NCBI GenBank assembly: GCA_005223375.1
Contig: RXOD01003921.1
Span: 1-37,288, forward strand
Source: Amoebophrya sp. AT5.2
Taxonomy: Eukaryota; Sar; Dinophyceae; Syndiniales; Amoebophryaceae
Direction of reading: 5' to 3'
Length of the DNA stretch: 37,288 nt
Shown: in pieces, positions 9,744 to 19,308 of the stretch
Layout: every line of letters begins with the position of its first letter
Position numbering within the stretch: position 1 is the first letter of the stretch
The notes under the pieces: generated by a model
What the model was told of the DNA's origin: nothing
Databases searched by the model: none
Seen by the model: only the letters and a program-made list of their open reading frames with translations
Program-made: the position numbers and the translations under genes

Positions 9744-10658
9744 TCATCGCAGTGACATCTGGTTTATCCCGAAGTACTTGTACGCGCGCGGTTCCTTCAT
9801 GTCGACACGCACGGCCATCACGTTCCTCGGTCGATCGAACTCTAGCACTTGCTCGTACGACTCGTCCGGAACCGTCGTCTTAGTCCAGCAAATGCTGTCG
9901 CCAAAATGCTTCCCGTCACCGGACACGCGGACGCGAGCCTGTTTGTAGTTTATCCCTAATTTTATTTTTGCAGAGGCACCGATGTTGTAGGTGCCATCCT
10001 CGGTTGCTTGCACTATTGGGGCTACGATCGACCTTCGATCATATGACGTCGACTGGGAAACACATGAAACAGCGGTGTCGTCATTCGTGTTTAGAGAGAT
10101 TGCTGACGCTGGGGCAAGAGGAACAGGCCAGCTGCAAGACAAAGAAAATAGAATTGGAATCAATATTGGTACCAGCCCCGGCGCGTATGCCCAGTTTATT
10201 CGAACCGCCTTCGCCCGGTGCCTATGCTTTAACATACCCGTGAAGCTTACGACCTCCTGCTTTCCGTGCTGCCCGTCGCTCACCCAGTACCCACCGCCCG
10301 GATCCAGAGCGCGCGAAGCGCCGAAATTCGGGTTCGCCCCGTTATCGTAGGTATTCGTAGCCTCGGCCTTCACAAAAGGCTTGTTGAAAGTCAGGAAGCT
10401 CGTAATAGCCGCGACACTATCATGGTCGAAGTAGGTGCGGCTGCTGTGGTTACCGCTGCTCTGGCGTCCAGGTCCAAAGCGGACGAAGGATAAGTTAGCG
10501 AGATCCGCAAGGAGCTCACTGGCCTCCGTGGCCACGTCGAAGAGGGACTTCGCAATTACGCCCATTTTTTTCGGTTGTGGTCTTGGGGTATGATAGTGTT
10601 TCGAATCCACGCTGAGAGTGTGTAGTACGCTTGTCAGGATCGAAGAATATGCCTGCAT
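9744..10658 (-). CDS. F5/8 type C (discoidin)-like domain protein, probable two-exon gene
   Basis: The frame 10658-9744 is open throughout (304 codons), but the conserved domain is interrupted. Residues up to about 163 read SDGQHGKQEVVSFTGMLKHR then VRINWAYAPG, and the domain resumes at ARVRVSGDGKHF, EQVLEFDRPRNVMAVRVDM and YKYFGINQMSLR. This order of strands is the galactose-binding-like fold found in many dinoflagellate and apicomplexan proteins. An intron at 10172-9939 (GTACCA...AAACAG, 234 nt, phase 0) restores it, giving exons 10658-10173 and 9938-9744 and 226 aa. Because 234 is divisible by three and has no stop, retention would give a longer protein. No signal peptide is evident. A second ATG at 10565 (MGVIAKSLFDVATEAS) could be the true start. 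The domain usually binds glycans, lipids or proteins; the ligand here is unknown. Confidence 0.65.
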   Translation of the reverse strand: MQAYSSILTSVLHTLSVDSKHYHTPRPQPKKMGVIAKSLFDVATEASELLADLANLSFVRFGPGRQSSGNHSSRTYFDHDSVAAITSFLTFNKPFVKAEATNTYDNGANPNFGASRALDPGGGYWVSDGQHGKQEVVSFTGMLKHRHRAKAVRINWAYAPGLVPILIPILFSLSCSWPVPLAPASAISLNTNDDTAVSCVSQSTSYDRRSIVAPIVQATEDGTYNIGASAKIKLGINYKQARVRVSGDGKHFGDSICWTKTTVPDESYEQVLEFDRPRNVMAVRVDMKEPRAYKYFGINQMSLR

Positions 10659-11025
10659 ACCATAGCAATGTACTCGTGCTCCATCTCCAATGACAAAGCG
10701 AAATTCCGTCGTCTCAGGGTTCGACCTCTGTTCCCTCCTAGGCCTGCGCTCTCGATCTTACTCTCGATTCCGCACACTGACCCCAAACAGAAACAAATAA
10801 CATAGATACAATGAATACCATACAGCAAAGTCAGCGAGTGCGAAAAGAAACCCTACGACTGGAAAATACCCTGATCGCAATCATGCAACTTGCTCTCCTT
10901 TGTTGCAAGACGAGGTCAGCAACGTGAAGAAATATCAATCAATGCGTTGACATAGTGCGCTTTTAAGCGGTCCGACTATCACTATGCCGTCACCTGGAAG
11001 CTCCGCTGTGGTCGAAAAAAATGAC

Positions 11026-11100
11026 TTTGGCGCCGATCGATAAAGTTAAAGTTGCCGAGGTTGTCTCTGGCGCAGATCGCTAAAATTAAAGTTGCAGAGC
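11026..11100. repeat. Degenerate 40-nt tandem repeat, two units
   Basis: The units at 11026-11060 and 11066-11100 share TGGCG, GATCG, AAA-TTAAAGTTGC and GAG blocks at a constant 40-nt offset. About 80% of positions agree by eye. Confidence 0.65.
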
Positions 11101-11910
11101 TGCAAGTGACTACAAAACGACGAGAACACAGAGATTCAATCCTGACAAGCCGCAGGTGAGCACTGCTTTTGAACCATGACTGCGCTCCATATGTGGTAAA
11201 ACCTCGAGGGCCGGAACCCTCGCGGAAACGGTCTTTCAGTGCTCAAGACGTAAAACGCCGAGAGCATCTGCGGACTTTGCTCCTCCAGCAGATGGCAAAA
11301 GAGGACGAGACGGTAGTGAGTGGCTTTAGAGTAAGTAAAGAGTAGGCTTTAGAGGCGCCAGAGCGGTCTCCGGTGCCGACGGTAACTCTTCACGAGCTTG
11401 CTCACGGCCTAAGAGATAGTAGTTATGGCAGAGACGGGCTCGCCTCGAGTCGAAGGCAAGAGGTGGCCAGCGGCCTCACCTTTTCCAATTTAGATTCAAG
11501 AAATACAAATAATCTGATAAGTGCCTTGACGTAGTTCCCTGGCCGAGGATCGAAGGTCAATTGCTAACTCATCCGATCGATATGCAAACGGTGCGCCGCG
11601 GAGGACCGCCAAGTCACAGGTGTGCGAGGACGGTCACCCTTTTGTTTTTCGGTGGAAGCGCTGGGACTGCCAGTCATATTGTACGTGTTGGAAGGTTGAA
11701 TCGCTGGAATGATCGCATGTAGACAAATATCACTTTTGGTGCTACACGAACGAGAAACACGAAGTGAGTGGAAGGGAGTCGAGTCGCGATAAGTACAAAG
11801 AAAAGACTCGCGACAAGTACAATGCAATTTGAAAAATTCCCTAGCGCAGCTCTGTCTTTGCCCGTGGCAGTTAAGTAAGTTGTGACGCTAGCTGATATTA
11901 ACGCGCTTGG

Positions 11911-11945
11911 CACCGCATGCGCATGCGGTGTGCTGTTTTTTTTTT
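11911..11945. repeat. 20-bp perfect palindrome followed by T10
   Basis: CACCGCATGCGCATGCGGTG at 11911-11930 is fully self-complementary. It is followed after 5 nt by ten T residues (11936-11945). It looks like an intrinsic terminator or a Pol III-type stop on the plus strand, but in a eukaryotic spacer the function is unknown. It lies 118 nt past the stop codon of the unknown six-exon gene. Confidence 0.75.
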
Positions 11946-12062
11946 CCTCAGAGAAAACGCTACCAAGTGCCAGTTGCGGTTGCCCTCTAACCAGACCAGT
12001 GCTGAAAGTAAGCACTTAGCTCGCGGAGCGCCGCTACTGTCGCCGCGCCGTTAAAGCATGCC

Positions 12063-14911
12063 CTAGTTTCCGCCCCAAGCGGCGGACTCCTGTCGGTATT
12101 TCCCGTTTCCTTTAGTGTTCATCTTTCCACTTTTAGCGCGTGGCTTCTCACTCCCCTTCCGCCCGAAGCTGCCACTGCACTGCTCGCGTTTTTTCTCCGG
12201 CAGGAAGCCACACTTCCGTGCGATCGCATCCGTCACCAGTGCCAGCGGCTTGGTCGTGGTCCAATCGCCACCCGGCTTGTTCTCGTTGTGTTCATCCCAC
12301 AGCCAGGGGCTAACCAGCTCCACCGTGGAAGAATTCTGTTTCATTTTTGAGGCCACGCTATTTTCTATTGGGGAGCAGGCGTTTCTTTTGTGTCCGAGTT
12401 CGCGCAAATTATCAATTAGCCGATCATTGTTCTGCTCGCATTTTATTTTCGGGGTTTAATCAGGGAACCAAAACAGCCCGAACCTGTGTGCTACACCGCA
12501 AAGGAAAAGGCGAAGGCATAGGCACTCAATAAAATTCAGCTGCTATGAAATATGAAAAAAGGAAAAGCGAGTATATCTACCTCATTCGTCGACATGTCTA
12601 CGGGCCTTTGCGCCCACTTAATACGGAACGCGAACCCGACGTCCCACTCCTTGTCCTCCTTGGACTCTCTTTTCGAGATTGCACCGCAAACCGTTTGCAG
12701 ACCGTCGCGGAGGCCGCGATAAAAGTCTGCACGGTTCGGCCAGTGGTCGCGCGCGAGCTCCTTCAGATGCGGGAACTCCTTCATATTGGTCCGCATGCAT
12801 TTCAACACCGAATTCGTTGCGCGGCTTACCTGTGAAGGTGCACGAGCAGCGTCGGACCTATGAGGCACATATGAAACTCGAACTTGCTACAGACTCAATC
12901 ACGTTCACATACGACTCCTGACTTTACTTACTTACTTGAGTGTCTTTGTTAATTCAGCCGTGACAACTTCGAAACCGTCAAACCACACGGAAAAAACTTT
13001 CTATGCGCACCTGAATGGAGTTGATGGACAGAACTGCACCAGTTCCCTGTGCAGGCGACGAGGAAACCAACGGGAGATCGAACACCTCGGTCGCGCGATT
13101 GCGGGTCCATTCACCAGTCACCAACAGCGAGCTGCCCCTCATCGCCAATTCGATCATGGTGCTTCGCACGAACTCCCCAGCCTTGAGAGAGTAGCGGCGC
13201 GTGTCCTATTTTTCGCGACATACAACATGATGATGCGGTCAGCGTGAAAAAAGTAAACAGTAACAAACTCTTGCTTCTACATCCAGTTCCAGATCCAGCA
13301 ATATGAAGTCGTAAGTACTCCCAAATACCTGCTCCACGTTGAACGTAATTGGGCCGCCCCACTGTGGGCAGTAGGCATCCACGTGGATGTAGATCAGCAA
13401 ATTGGGCGCAAACTCCGCTTTTCTCCCGTCTTCCTTAAACAGCTCCCGCGTCACCTCCGCCGGCACGTACGTAACTACGATCCCGGTCTTTTTCTGCTCC
13501 CGGACCACAGCCTCGTCTTGAAGCTTGCCCGTTTCCGCGCTGTCCGGCAGCACTTGGTCCTTGCCTTGGCCGGTTATGAGTCGCTGGAACTGCCAACTGA
13601 CCTGGTTCAAGTCCATGCGATGATACGGCCGCGTCGCCAATAGGAGCACGTCGCGCTTCTTCGGTTTGCTTTTGCCTTTGTTGTTTCCCTTCTGCTGCTG
13701 CGCCGCGGCCGTGGCGGCGGCGGATGCTCGACTGCAACGCTGCGCCATCGTGTAGCGGCGGCCCGAGTTGGCGGGGCAACCGGCGAATTTTCTGTAGGCA
13801 AGGTCGTGCAAACAACCTGCGCGAATAATTGTCAGAATGACCGAGATCGCGCCGCATCGGTAGATGTACGTCACTAGGCATAAGGACGCAAGAGACAGAA
13901 TTGAGTCGCGGTGAGGTTTTTCGAGTGGTCGCTGCAGCACCGGACGGCCGGGCTATACCTGTTACCTGGGCTTCAAAGAAGCAGAGATTTTGAGTGGAAA
14001 GAACAAGGAAAAATTTAAAAACCTTAGCCTAAATACCTGCGCGAATAACAACGTCGACCGGAGGCGCGACATCGCTTTTGCTGGTCTCCTTCTTGGCCTG
14101 CTCCCATGCGGTGAGTATCTCGAGTGGCGTCTGCATCTCCTCCGGCTTCATCGGAATACGCGGAACGACTTTTTGCGTAAGGCCTTCGGCAGCGCGATCC
14201 ACGCTGCGACTGGCATTCGCGTAGTCGTGCCGATCGGATGTTCCTTCATCACCACTGTCGTCATCTTCCGCGTCCACGTTCCCCCGTCCGAAAGGCCGGA
14301 CGAAGACTCTGCTGCTCGCGACTGTTCCTGTTGTGACACGATGGTGATCATGATAGATTGATCACAACAAGCACACACAAAGTCAAGACGTGATGAAGTC
14401 AGCCTGCCATACGAGAGAAAAGCGCAATAAAACAATGCCACTGCCAACCCAAATAAGACAGTCTATCTTTATCGATACGCTCCGCTCCTCCGACACTGTC
14501 GTCTTTTGCAGTCAGCCCCTTCTCCTCCAGCTGTTTCTCGACCATTTTCAGCACCTCTTCCTTACGCGGATAGTTCTCTCCGGCGCGCAAGTCTTTCATG
14601 ACGTCCCAGCGCAGCTTCAGACTGGGATCGCTGCAGTGCTTTCTCTGCTTCTCCAGATTTTTGTCTATGCTCGAGACCATCTGTTCCGCCTCCTTTTGCG
14701 CTTCCCTTTCCGTGAGCTTTGCGGATGGCAGCTCGATGTCCTTCAGCTGGGCGAGTTTCTCCGGGGAAGCAATCTGTGGCATCTCTTTCGTCGGGTCTGC
14801 CGGCCCCCGGACTCGGTTTGTTTTACGTACAGGATCGAAGCTGAAAAATAACTGCTCGCAGCCGGGAAAAAGCAGATGCTCTGCGTGTATGCGTGCCTCC
14901 GTACGCCCCAT
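12063..14911 (-). CDS. Unidentified 695-residue protein, six exons
   Basis: Exons: 14911-14479, 14327-14037, 13816-13269, 13205-13011, 12829-12581, 12434-12063. All introns are GT-AG and all phases agree (2088 nt). I do not recognise the family. Exon 1 has a hydrophobic start (HAEHLLFPGCEQLFFSF) then a helical Lys/Glu segment. Exon 2 has an acidic patch (EDDDSGDEG). Exon 3 has an Ala/Gln/Lys linker then strand-rich sequence (DVLLLATRPYHRMD, PNLLIYIHVDAYCPQWGGPITFNVEQVFGSTYDFILLDLELDVEAR) continuing directly into exon 4 (YSLKAGEFVRSTMIELAMRGSSLLVTGEW). Exons 5-6 are helical with a basic, Gly-rich tail. Gene reality is supported by uniform frame continuity across five introns. The last acceptor is a tandem GAGCAG, so one Gln may be optional. 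The second intron is flanked by 14-nt direct repeats. Confidence 0.72.
13817..14036 (-). repeat. 220-nt intron flanked by a perfect 14-nt direct repeat (introner-like)
   Basis: On the minus strand TTATTCGCGCAGGT occurs at the exon 2/intron border (14048-14035) and again at the intron/exon 3 border (13828-13815). Splicing at CAG|GT in each copy removes 220 nt and leaves exactly one copy of the repeat in the mRNA, coding VIRAG. This is the pattern expected of an element that inserted with target duplication and is spliced at the duplicated AG|GT. No terminal inverted repeat was obvious. Confidence 0.8.
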
Positions 14912-15964
14912 GATTTCGTCACACAGTGGCGGAGAAGCACCAGCACGTCAGTGGGAGTAGCTAAGTACTTTCTTTTTTGATGATGTTAATCTTGCGGCGC
15001 TAAACGCTACTTTCTTTTTTTAAGTTGATGATGATGATGGTAATTTACTTTTATCCGAACAGTTACAAATTATCGTGTTTGTGGGGTAGGGGGCGCGCGT
15101 TCAGTCACTGTCAGAGGATCCGCCAGCGCGGTTTTTCTTCTTTTCGTGCCTGCTGAGGAACCGTTTTCTTTTGCACAAAGATAAATTCAAATTCTAAGTT
15201 CGGCGCTAAGCACCTAGTTTTGCGGATCTAGTCTTTTTGGCAAGCCGCCTCGCAGCTAGGGAACTAGTGCTGCTCCTGCTGTTACTTCTGCGTCTGGCTA
15301 AACAAACTGCTGGCGTCAGTTCACGGCTGACGTGGAGGACGAGTATTCGTTCTTCAAGAGGAAGAGCCTCGGCAATCTGTAAAAGAATCCAAGCACGTTG
15401 TAAAATGAACGAGCACAGTACGCGGGACGCGCAGCGCCGTCCGATCACGGTGATTTGGCTAGAGGAACCCTTGATAGATCAATCATCATTGAGAAGAACA
15501 GAAAAGAAACCGTCGAGATCAATCATCATTGAGACTGAGCAGCGGCAGTGCTTTTCGACCCTTTTTTTCGGCTCCCGTGAGAGCCATGCCCGAACACATT
15601 CCAGACACCTCGCTTATTCCGCTAAAACTTTATAATTACCCCACTACGAAGATACAAAAAGCCGATTACCGGTACCACTTCTGTGGCCAGTACGACCCTC
15701 TCAGATGCGAGCTCAGTTGCTGCATGCACGATGCGTCAACTCCGAACCGAAACCGACAGCAACCAAGCTAGTACAGGAAGTTAGTACACGTACTAACACC
15801 ATGCATCAGTCAATGGGCTATCTTATTCCGTCTTGTTTGTCTGTCTCTGTATCTGTTCGGAGAATACTTTTTTTTTGGTGGCGGAGAATACTTTAGTAAC
15901 TCTTGCGGATGGAGAGCTATTGATGATCATGGACTGGCAGCAACTCGCCGTCAGGGTCTCCCCT
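14912..15964. other. 1.05 kb spacer with a 19-nt direct repeat
   Basis: No gene is firmly supported. An 80-codon minus-strand frame at 15448-15206 has a plausible acceptor (TTTTACAG) before IAEALPLEERILVLHVSREL and might be a terminal exon, but no upstream exon was found. AGATCAATCATCATTGAGA is repeated at 15476-15494 and 15516-15534. Confidence 0.5.
15476..15534. repeat. Perfect 19-nt direct repeat, 40-nt period
   Basis: Two identical copies of AGATCAATCATCATTGAGA start at 15476 and 15516, in the 3' flank of the amidohydrolase gene. Origin is unknown. Confidence 0.85.
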
Positions 15965-17503
15965 TCAGAGCTCATCCTTCGGAGTCCACGCTCCGTTTCC
16001 TTCTTCCTGAACGTTCCTCTGCCCACCATCGCGGAGGTGATATCCGAACAGTTTTTCTGCCGTCCTTCCCATGATCCACTCGACGTCCTCGTCTCGCAGC
16101 TGTGCGTATTGAACCTGCGGGCTCTGTCGCCACTCGTCGAAGACAGTTACTGCTCGATCGTACTCCACCGCCGCCTCTGTCGTGTCGTGCCCGCCAGCCA
16201 GCACGTAGGGGAAGTCAGACCCCCACAGCAGCCGCGAACTGGTTCCGGTGGCGCGGAGCAACGCCCAAACCCGCGCCAGCAAATCGAAGTGTGGAAACGG
16301 CTCCTTGGAGACGCGAAACCAAGCGGAGAGTTTCACGTACACCTGCTCGTGTTCGCTCGCTAGTTTCAGCACTTCTCCGAAGCACTCTTCGTCGTTTTTC
16401 GGCGACAAAGCGCGCTGCACGATGTTCTTCAGCTCGTTGCCCGCTCCCTGCTGTGCCTCCGCCGTGGGCTGGGAGACGACCAGCCTCTTCGGCAGAGGCG
16501 TGCCTGAAGCGGAACTTGAGAAAAAGCTCGACTGTTCCACTTTCCACTCGTCAGTACTGCCCCTCTCGAACGCGAGCAGCGCCTGCGCCCACTCCGGCAG
16601 GGAGGCGGGATCTTCACTCGTCTCCCCTTGCTTCCCGTCTCTCGCCTCCCGCAGTGGAGTCTCTCCTGCGTCGAAAATTCCCCCCGTCGCTGGCTGTCGA
16701 AAGAATCCGAAGTGGTCGATGATGAGCTTCGTATTTGGATACTTCTTTAACAAAACGCGGAGCGCAGCAGCATGCTGCTTCACACCTGTGAACGCCATCA
16801 CCCCCACAGCCAGGCCATTTTCCCCGGCCGCTGAATACAACGCGTCCGCGTATTCACTGTTCAACGGAAACAAAGCCGGGTTGAAACGCACGCCCTTATA
16901 CAGCCCGTTCCGCGCTTTCTCCTCGAGTTCGGAAACCGCTTCTGCGACCGTTTTACCCTTCACGGTGGCCAAGTACATGCCCAACAACCGCGTTTGTACA
17001 ACTGCCTTTCCGGTTGGCAGTATATTGGAGTGAAAATCCTCCACGTGGTGGGACCTCACGGCTTGTTCGAGGTAGGTGTGGTCGGGTCCATAATTGGCTG
17101 GCTGCACCAGCAGCGCCTTCGCGACTTTAGCATTTGAGGCGGCTTCGACATATTGTTGCGTGCTACCGACGCCGCGCACAGCCGCGGGCGGAGGGCCGTT
17201 TGGGTAGGGCTCTTCGGCCGACCAGACGTGCAGATGGGCATCGAAGATGCGCGACGACATCGCGTGCTTTGGCGCGGGCGGCGGCGACATAGTCGTAGAT
17301 TCTGTCGAAGTGGTAGGCGCCATATCGGCTGCAGCAGGGACAGCGCGCACGGCAAGCCGGAAACGCGAAGGGAGAAGATCGTTGCACGAGAAAGAGAGAA
17401 ATGCGGTGGTCATGCGACAGAGAAACTGTCGCGAAAAATGTGACATCGATCGATTCAAGCAGAAGCCTTCGTGCCTTTGCTCGTACCTACTACCAATGGA
17501 CAT
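15965..17503 (-). CDS. Amidohydrolase-2 family metal-dependent hydrolase ending in KDEL
   Basis: A single-exon frame of 512 residues from an ATG at 17503. It is a TIM-barrel hydrolase of the Amidohydro_2 (PF04909, COG3618-like) type. The first metal motif is DAHLHVW at 88-94, a strand with VRFNPALFP follows at 205-213, IIDHFGFF at 261-268 supplies a conserved His, and LLWGSDFPYV at 425-434 supplies the catalytic Asp. Family members hydrolyse lactones, pyrones or decarboxylate cyclic acids; the substrate cannot be told here. Residues 270-375 are a Ser/Glu-rich insert not usual for the family. The last four residues are exactly KDEL, the ER-retrieval signal. The N-terminal 80 residues are non-conserved, with a weak hydrophobic stretch (MTTAFLSFSC at 31-40) preceded by Arg, which might act as a signal or organelle leader. 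Internal starts at residues 20, 31 and 61 are possible. Confidence 0.8.
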   Translation of the reverse strand: MSIGSRYEQRHEGFCLNRSMSHFSRQFLCRMTTAFLSFSCNDLLPSRFRLAVRAVPAAADMAPTTSTESTTMSPPPAPKHAMSSRIFDAHLHVWSAEEPYPNGPPPAAVRGVGSTQQYVEAASNAKVAKALLVQPANYGPDHTYLEQAVRSHHVEDFHSNILPTGKAVVQTRLLGMYLATVKGKTVAEAVSELEEKARNGLYKGVRFNPALFPLNSEYADALYSAAGENGLAVGVMAFTGVKQHAAALRVLLKKYPNTKLIIDHFGFFRQPATGGIFDAGETPLREARDGKQGETSEDPASLPEWAQALLAFERGSTDEWKVEQSSFFSSSASGTPLPKRLVVSQPTAEAQQGAGNELKNIVQRALSPKNDEECFGEVLKLASEHEQVYVKLSAWFRVSKEPFPHFDLLARVWALLRATGTSSRLLWGSDFPYVLAGGHDTTEAAVEYDRAVTVFDEWRQSPQVQYAQLRDEDVEWIMGRTAEKLFGYHLRDGGQRNVQEEGNGAWTPKDEL

Positions 17504-17961
17504 TCAGCGAGACTCTCTTGTATGGCGCAAACACCCTCAGTCACGGGATTACGTATATAGGAATAGATACGTCCTCTTCCTATAAACTTCTGCCGAAAAT
17601 TCATTTTTTTTTTCATAAAGAAGTTTTTTTTTCGGCCGAAAGCTATCCCTACCTTTCAACCTCAACTCACGAGGATCTTGGATGAACTGGACCTGATTCT
17701 CAAAGTTGTAATAGATTTGATCTCGGTTGCTCCTTGATCAACTCGAAAGCTAAGGTGACGGTACTGCTACTGGCGGCGCGTCCAAAATAAGCCGACTCGA
17801 AAACGGCCCATCTTACATTTTGCTACGGCACATCTTATGTTGCTCTTCGTTGTCCACGCGTGCTCTAACTGTTGACAACCGTCCAATAAAGCGAAAACAG
17901 ACTTCTGCGGAGCATGGCCGGTCCGTCACTAGTTGTGCAACCGCTACCGCAAAGAACGAGT
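17504..17961. other. Spacer between the amidohydrolase and ketohexokinase-like genes
   Basis: No gene or clear repeat is seen. T-rich runs occur at 17605-17632. Confidence 0.55.
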
Positions 17962-19308
17962 CTAGCGATTCACATTCTCAAGAAGTTCGACGGCGCTCTC
18001 GATCGTTCTGTCGCAGTGTATTCGATCCATGGCTTCTCGGAAGGAGAAAGTTCCACACTGCGGCCACTCCTCGTCGAGTGTCGGCAGTGCCGTTCTGGCG
18101 CCGAGCGCCGTGACGCTATGTCCCGCAACCGCGATGGCGAACAAAACCATTTCTAGCACGCTCCAGCGTCCCTGGGCGTACGCAAACACCAGTCCACCGT
18201 TGAACGCGTCCCCCGCGCCACAGGTGTCCACCACCACTTGTCCCGATGGTACCCAGGACGGCACGTGGAAAACGCGGCCCGGTGGCGCCATGTCGTAGCA
18301 CACTACGCCGTGCTCGCCGAGTGTCACCACCGCGAACTCGAGCGGCACTTGCACTTGCGTCCCCCCCGCCACTGCACCGCAGTCGGTCGTACGGGCCTTC
18401 TTGGTCGAGCTGCGGCGCGCGAACCAGCACAACTCCTCTGCGGCCTTTTGTATTTTGCCTTTCTTGTCCACTGCCCGTTCCACGGCGTTGTCCTGTTGCT
18501 GCGAGCTCCCTTCGGAAACCAAATGCGCGCGCTCTTCGTTTTGACGTAAGATCGCAAGAAAGGTTTCGGAGCAGGAAACCACACTGCAGTAGTCCAGCAT
18601 CTGAACCGTCTCTGGGCTGCGCAGCCGCTCGCAATCCATCAAAACTGGGATCTTTCTCCCCCGTGCCAGTTCCAAGAACTTCAGCGCCGTTTGCTCGAAA
18701 CGGCCGTCCGTGAAAAGGCACTTCACATTCTGGCCCTCGCCCAGAAACGCTTCGGCCATTTCTGCATTCCAGCGCAATTCGCGCGGCTCCTGCGGCGTGT
18801 GGAAGATCGTACGCGACTTCGTCGCTTCGTCAAGGATGATGTAGCTGCTGCCCGTGCGCCCGGCAGGGCGAAAGTCGGCGTAGAGCGCTGTGTCAATGTG
18901 GTGTTCAGTGAGCTCGGCGCGCACGAAATCACCATCGGAGTCGCCGAACAGAGGCACGGCGAACCGGACACATTCCTCTCCACCTTGCCCCTTCGGACTG
19001 CTCAACTGCTGACCCAGAGGAGACAGACGATCACAAGAACGTCGAGACGAGCCAAAGAGTCGCGCGAGCGCGATCGCCACCGTGGCGCCGTTGCCACCGC
19101 CAAAGAGATGGCGTTCTTTGGTCACGTTTTTTGTGTCGCGACTCGGGTAGGCATCGAGGACGGCGACGATGTCGATGCAGGCCAACCCCAGAACAGCAAC
19201 GCACGGGCGTGGACGTGGTTCCGCCGGCAGCGTTGTTGTTAGTGCTGCTGCTGCTGGGCTCGGTCGGGATCTCTCGCTCGGGTTCTGTTTGAGCTCAACA
19301 GAACCCAT
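17962..19308 (-). CDS. Ketohexokinase-like pfkB-family sugar kinase
   Basis: A single-exon gene of 448 residues with its ATG at 19308. It is a ribokinase/pfkB fold. The N-terminal strand VAVLGLACIDIVAVLDAYPSRD (37-58) and the GGGNGATVAIALARL motif (70-84) match the substrate-side signature, and DTCGAGDAFNGG (361-372) is the C-terminal pfkB signature with the catalytic Asp and anion hole. SSYIILDEATKSRTIFHT and the NVKCLFTDGRFEQT region align by eye with ketohexokinase rather than ribokinase or adenosine kinase, so ATP-dependent phosphorylation of fructose or a related ketose in the cytosol is likely. Human ketohexokinase is 298 residues. The extra length is an N-terminal tail of about 35 residues and Ser/Gln/Lys-rich inserts at about 86-112 and 265-310. 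Substrate specificity is inference. Confidence 0.82.
   Translation of the reverse strand: MGSVELKQNPSERSRPSPAAAALTTTLPAEPRPRPCVAVLGLACIDIVAVLDAYPSRDTKNVTKERHLFGGGNGATVAIALARLFGSSRRSCDRLSPLGQQLSSPKGQGGEECVRFAVPLFGDSDGDFVRAELTEHHIDTALYADFRPAGRTGSSYIILDEATKSRTIFHTPQEPRELRWNAEMAEAFLGEGQNVKCLFTDGRFEQTALKFLELARGRKIPVLMDCERLRSPETVQMLDYCSVVSCSETFLAILRQNEERAHLVSEGSSQQQDNAVERAVDKKGKIQKAAEELCWFARRSSTKKARTTDCGAVAGGTQVQVPLEFAVVTLGEHGVVCYDMAPPGRVFHVPSWVPSGQVVVDTCGAGDAFNGGLVFAYAQGRWSVLEMVLFAIAVAGHSVTALGARTALPTLDEEWPQCGTFSFREAMDRIHCDRTIESAVELLENVNR

Larger units (their letters stand above)
10659..12062. other. 1.4 kb spacer with short repeats and hairpins
   Basis: No protein gene is supported. It holds a degenerate 40-nt tandem repeat at 11026-11100 and a GC-rich stretch at about 11180-11480 with several short stems: CGAGGG/CCCTCG near 11201-11222, and CATCTGC/GCAGATG between about 11260 and 11295. 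It also holds the 20-bp palindrome plus T10 at 11911-11945. A structured non-coding RNA is possible, but no tRNA, 5S or snRNA signature was recognised. Confidence 0.5.

Noticed and set aside
10715..10735. GGTTCGA motif suggesting a tRNA T-arm
   Set aside because: The flanking bases do not form the T-stem and no cloverleaf can be drawn on either strand.
15206..15448. 80-codon minus-strand frame that might be a terminal exon
   Set aside because: It has a plausible acceptor, but no upstream exon, start or family match was found.
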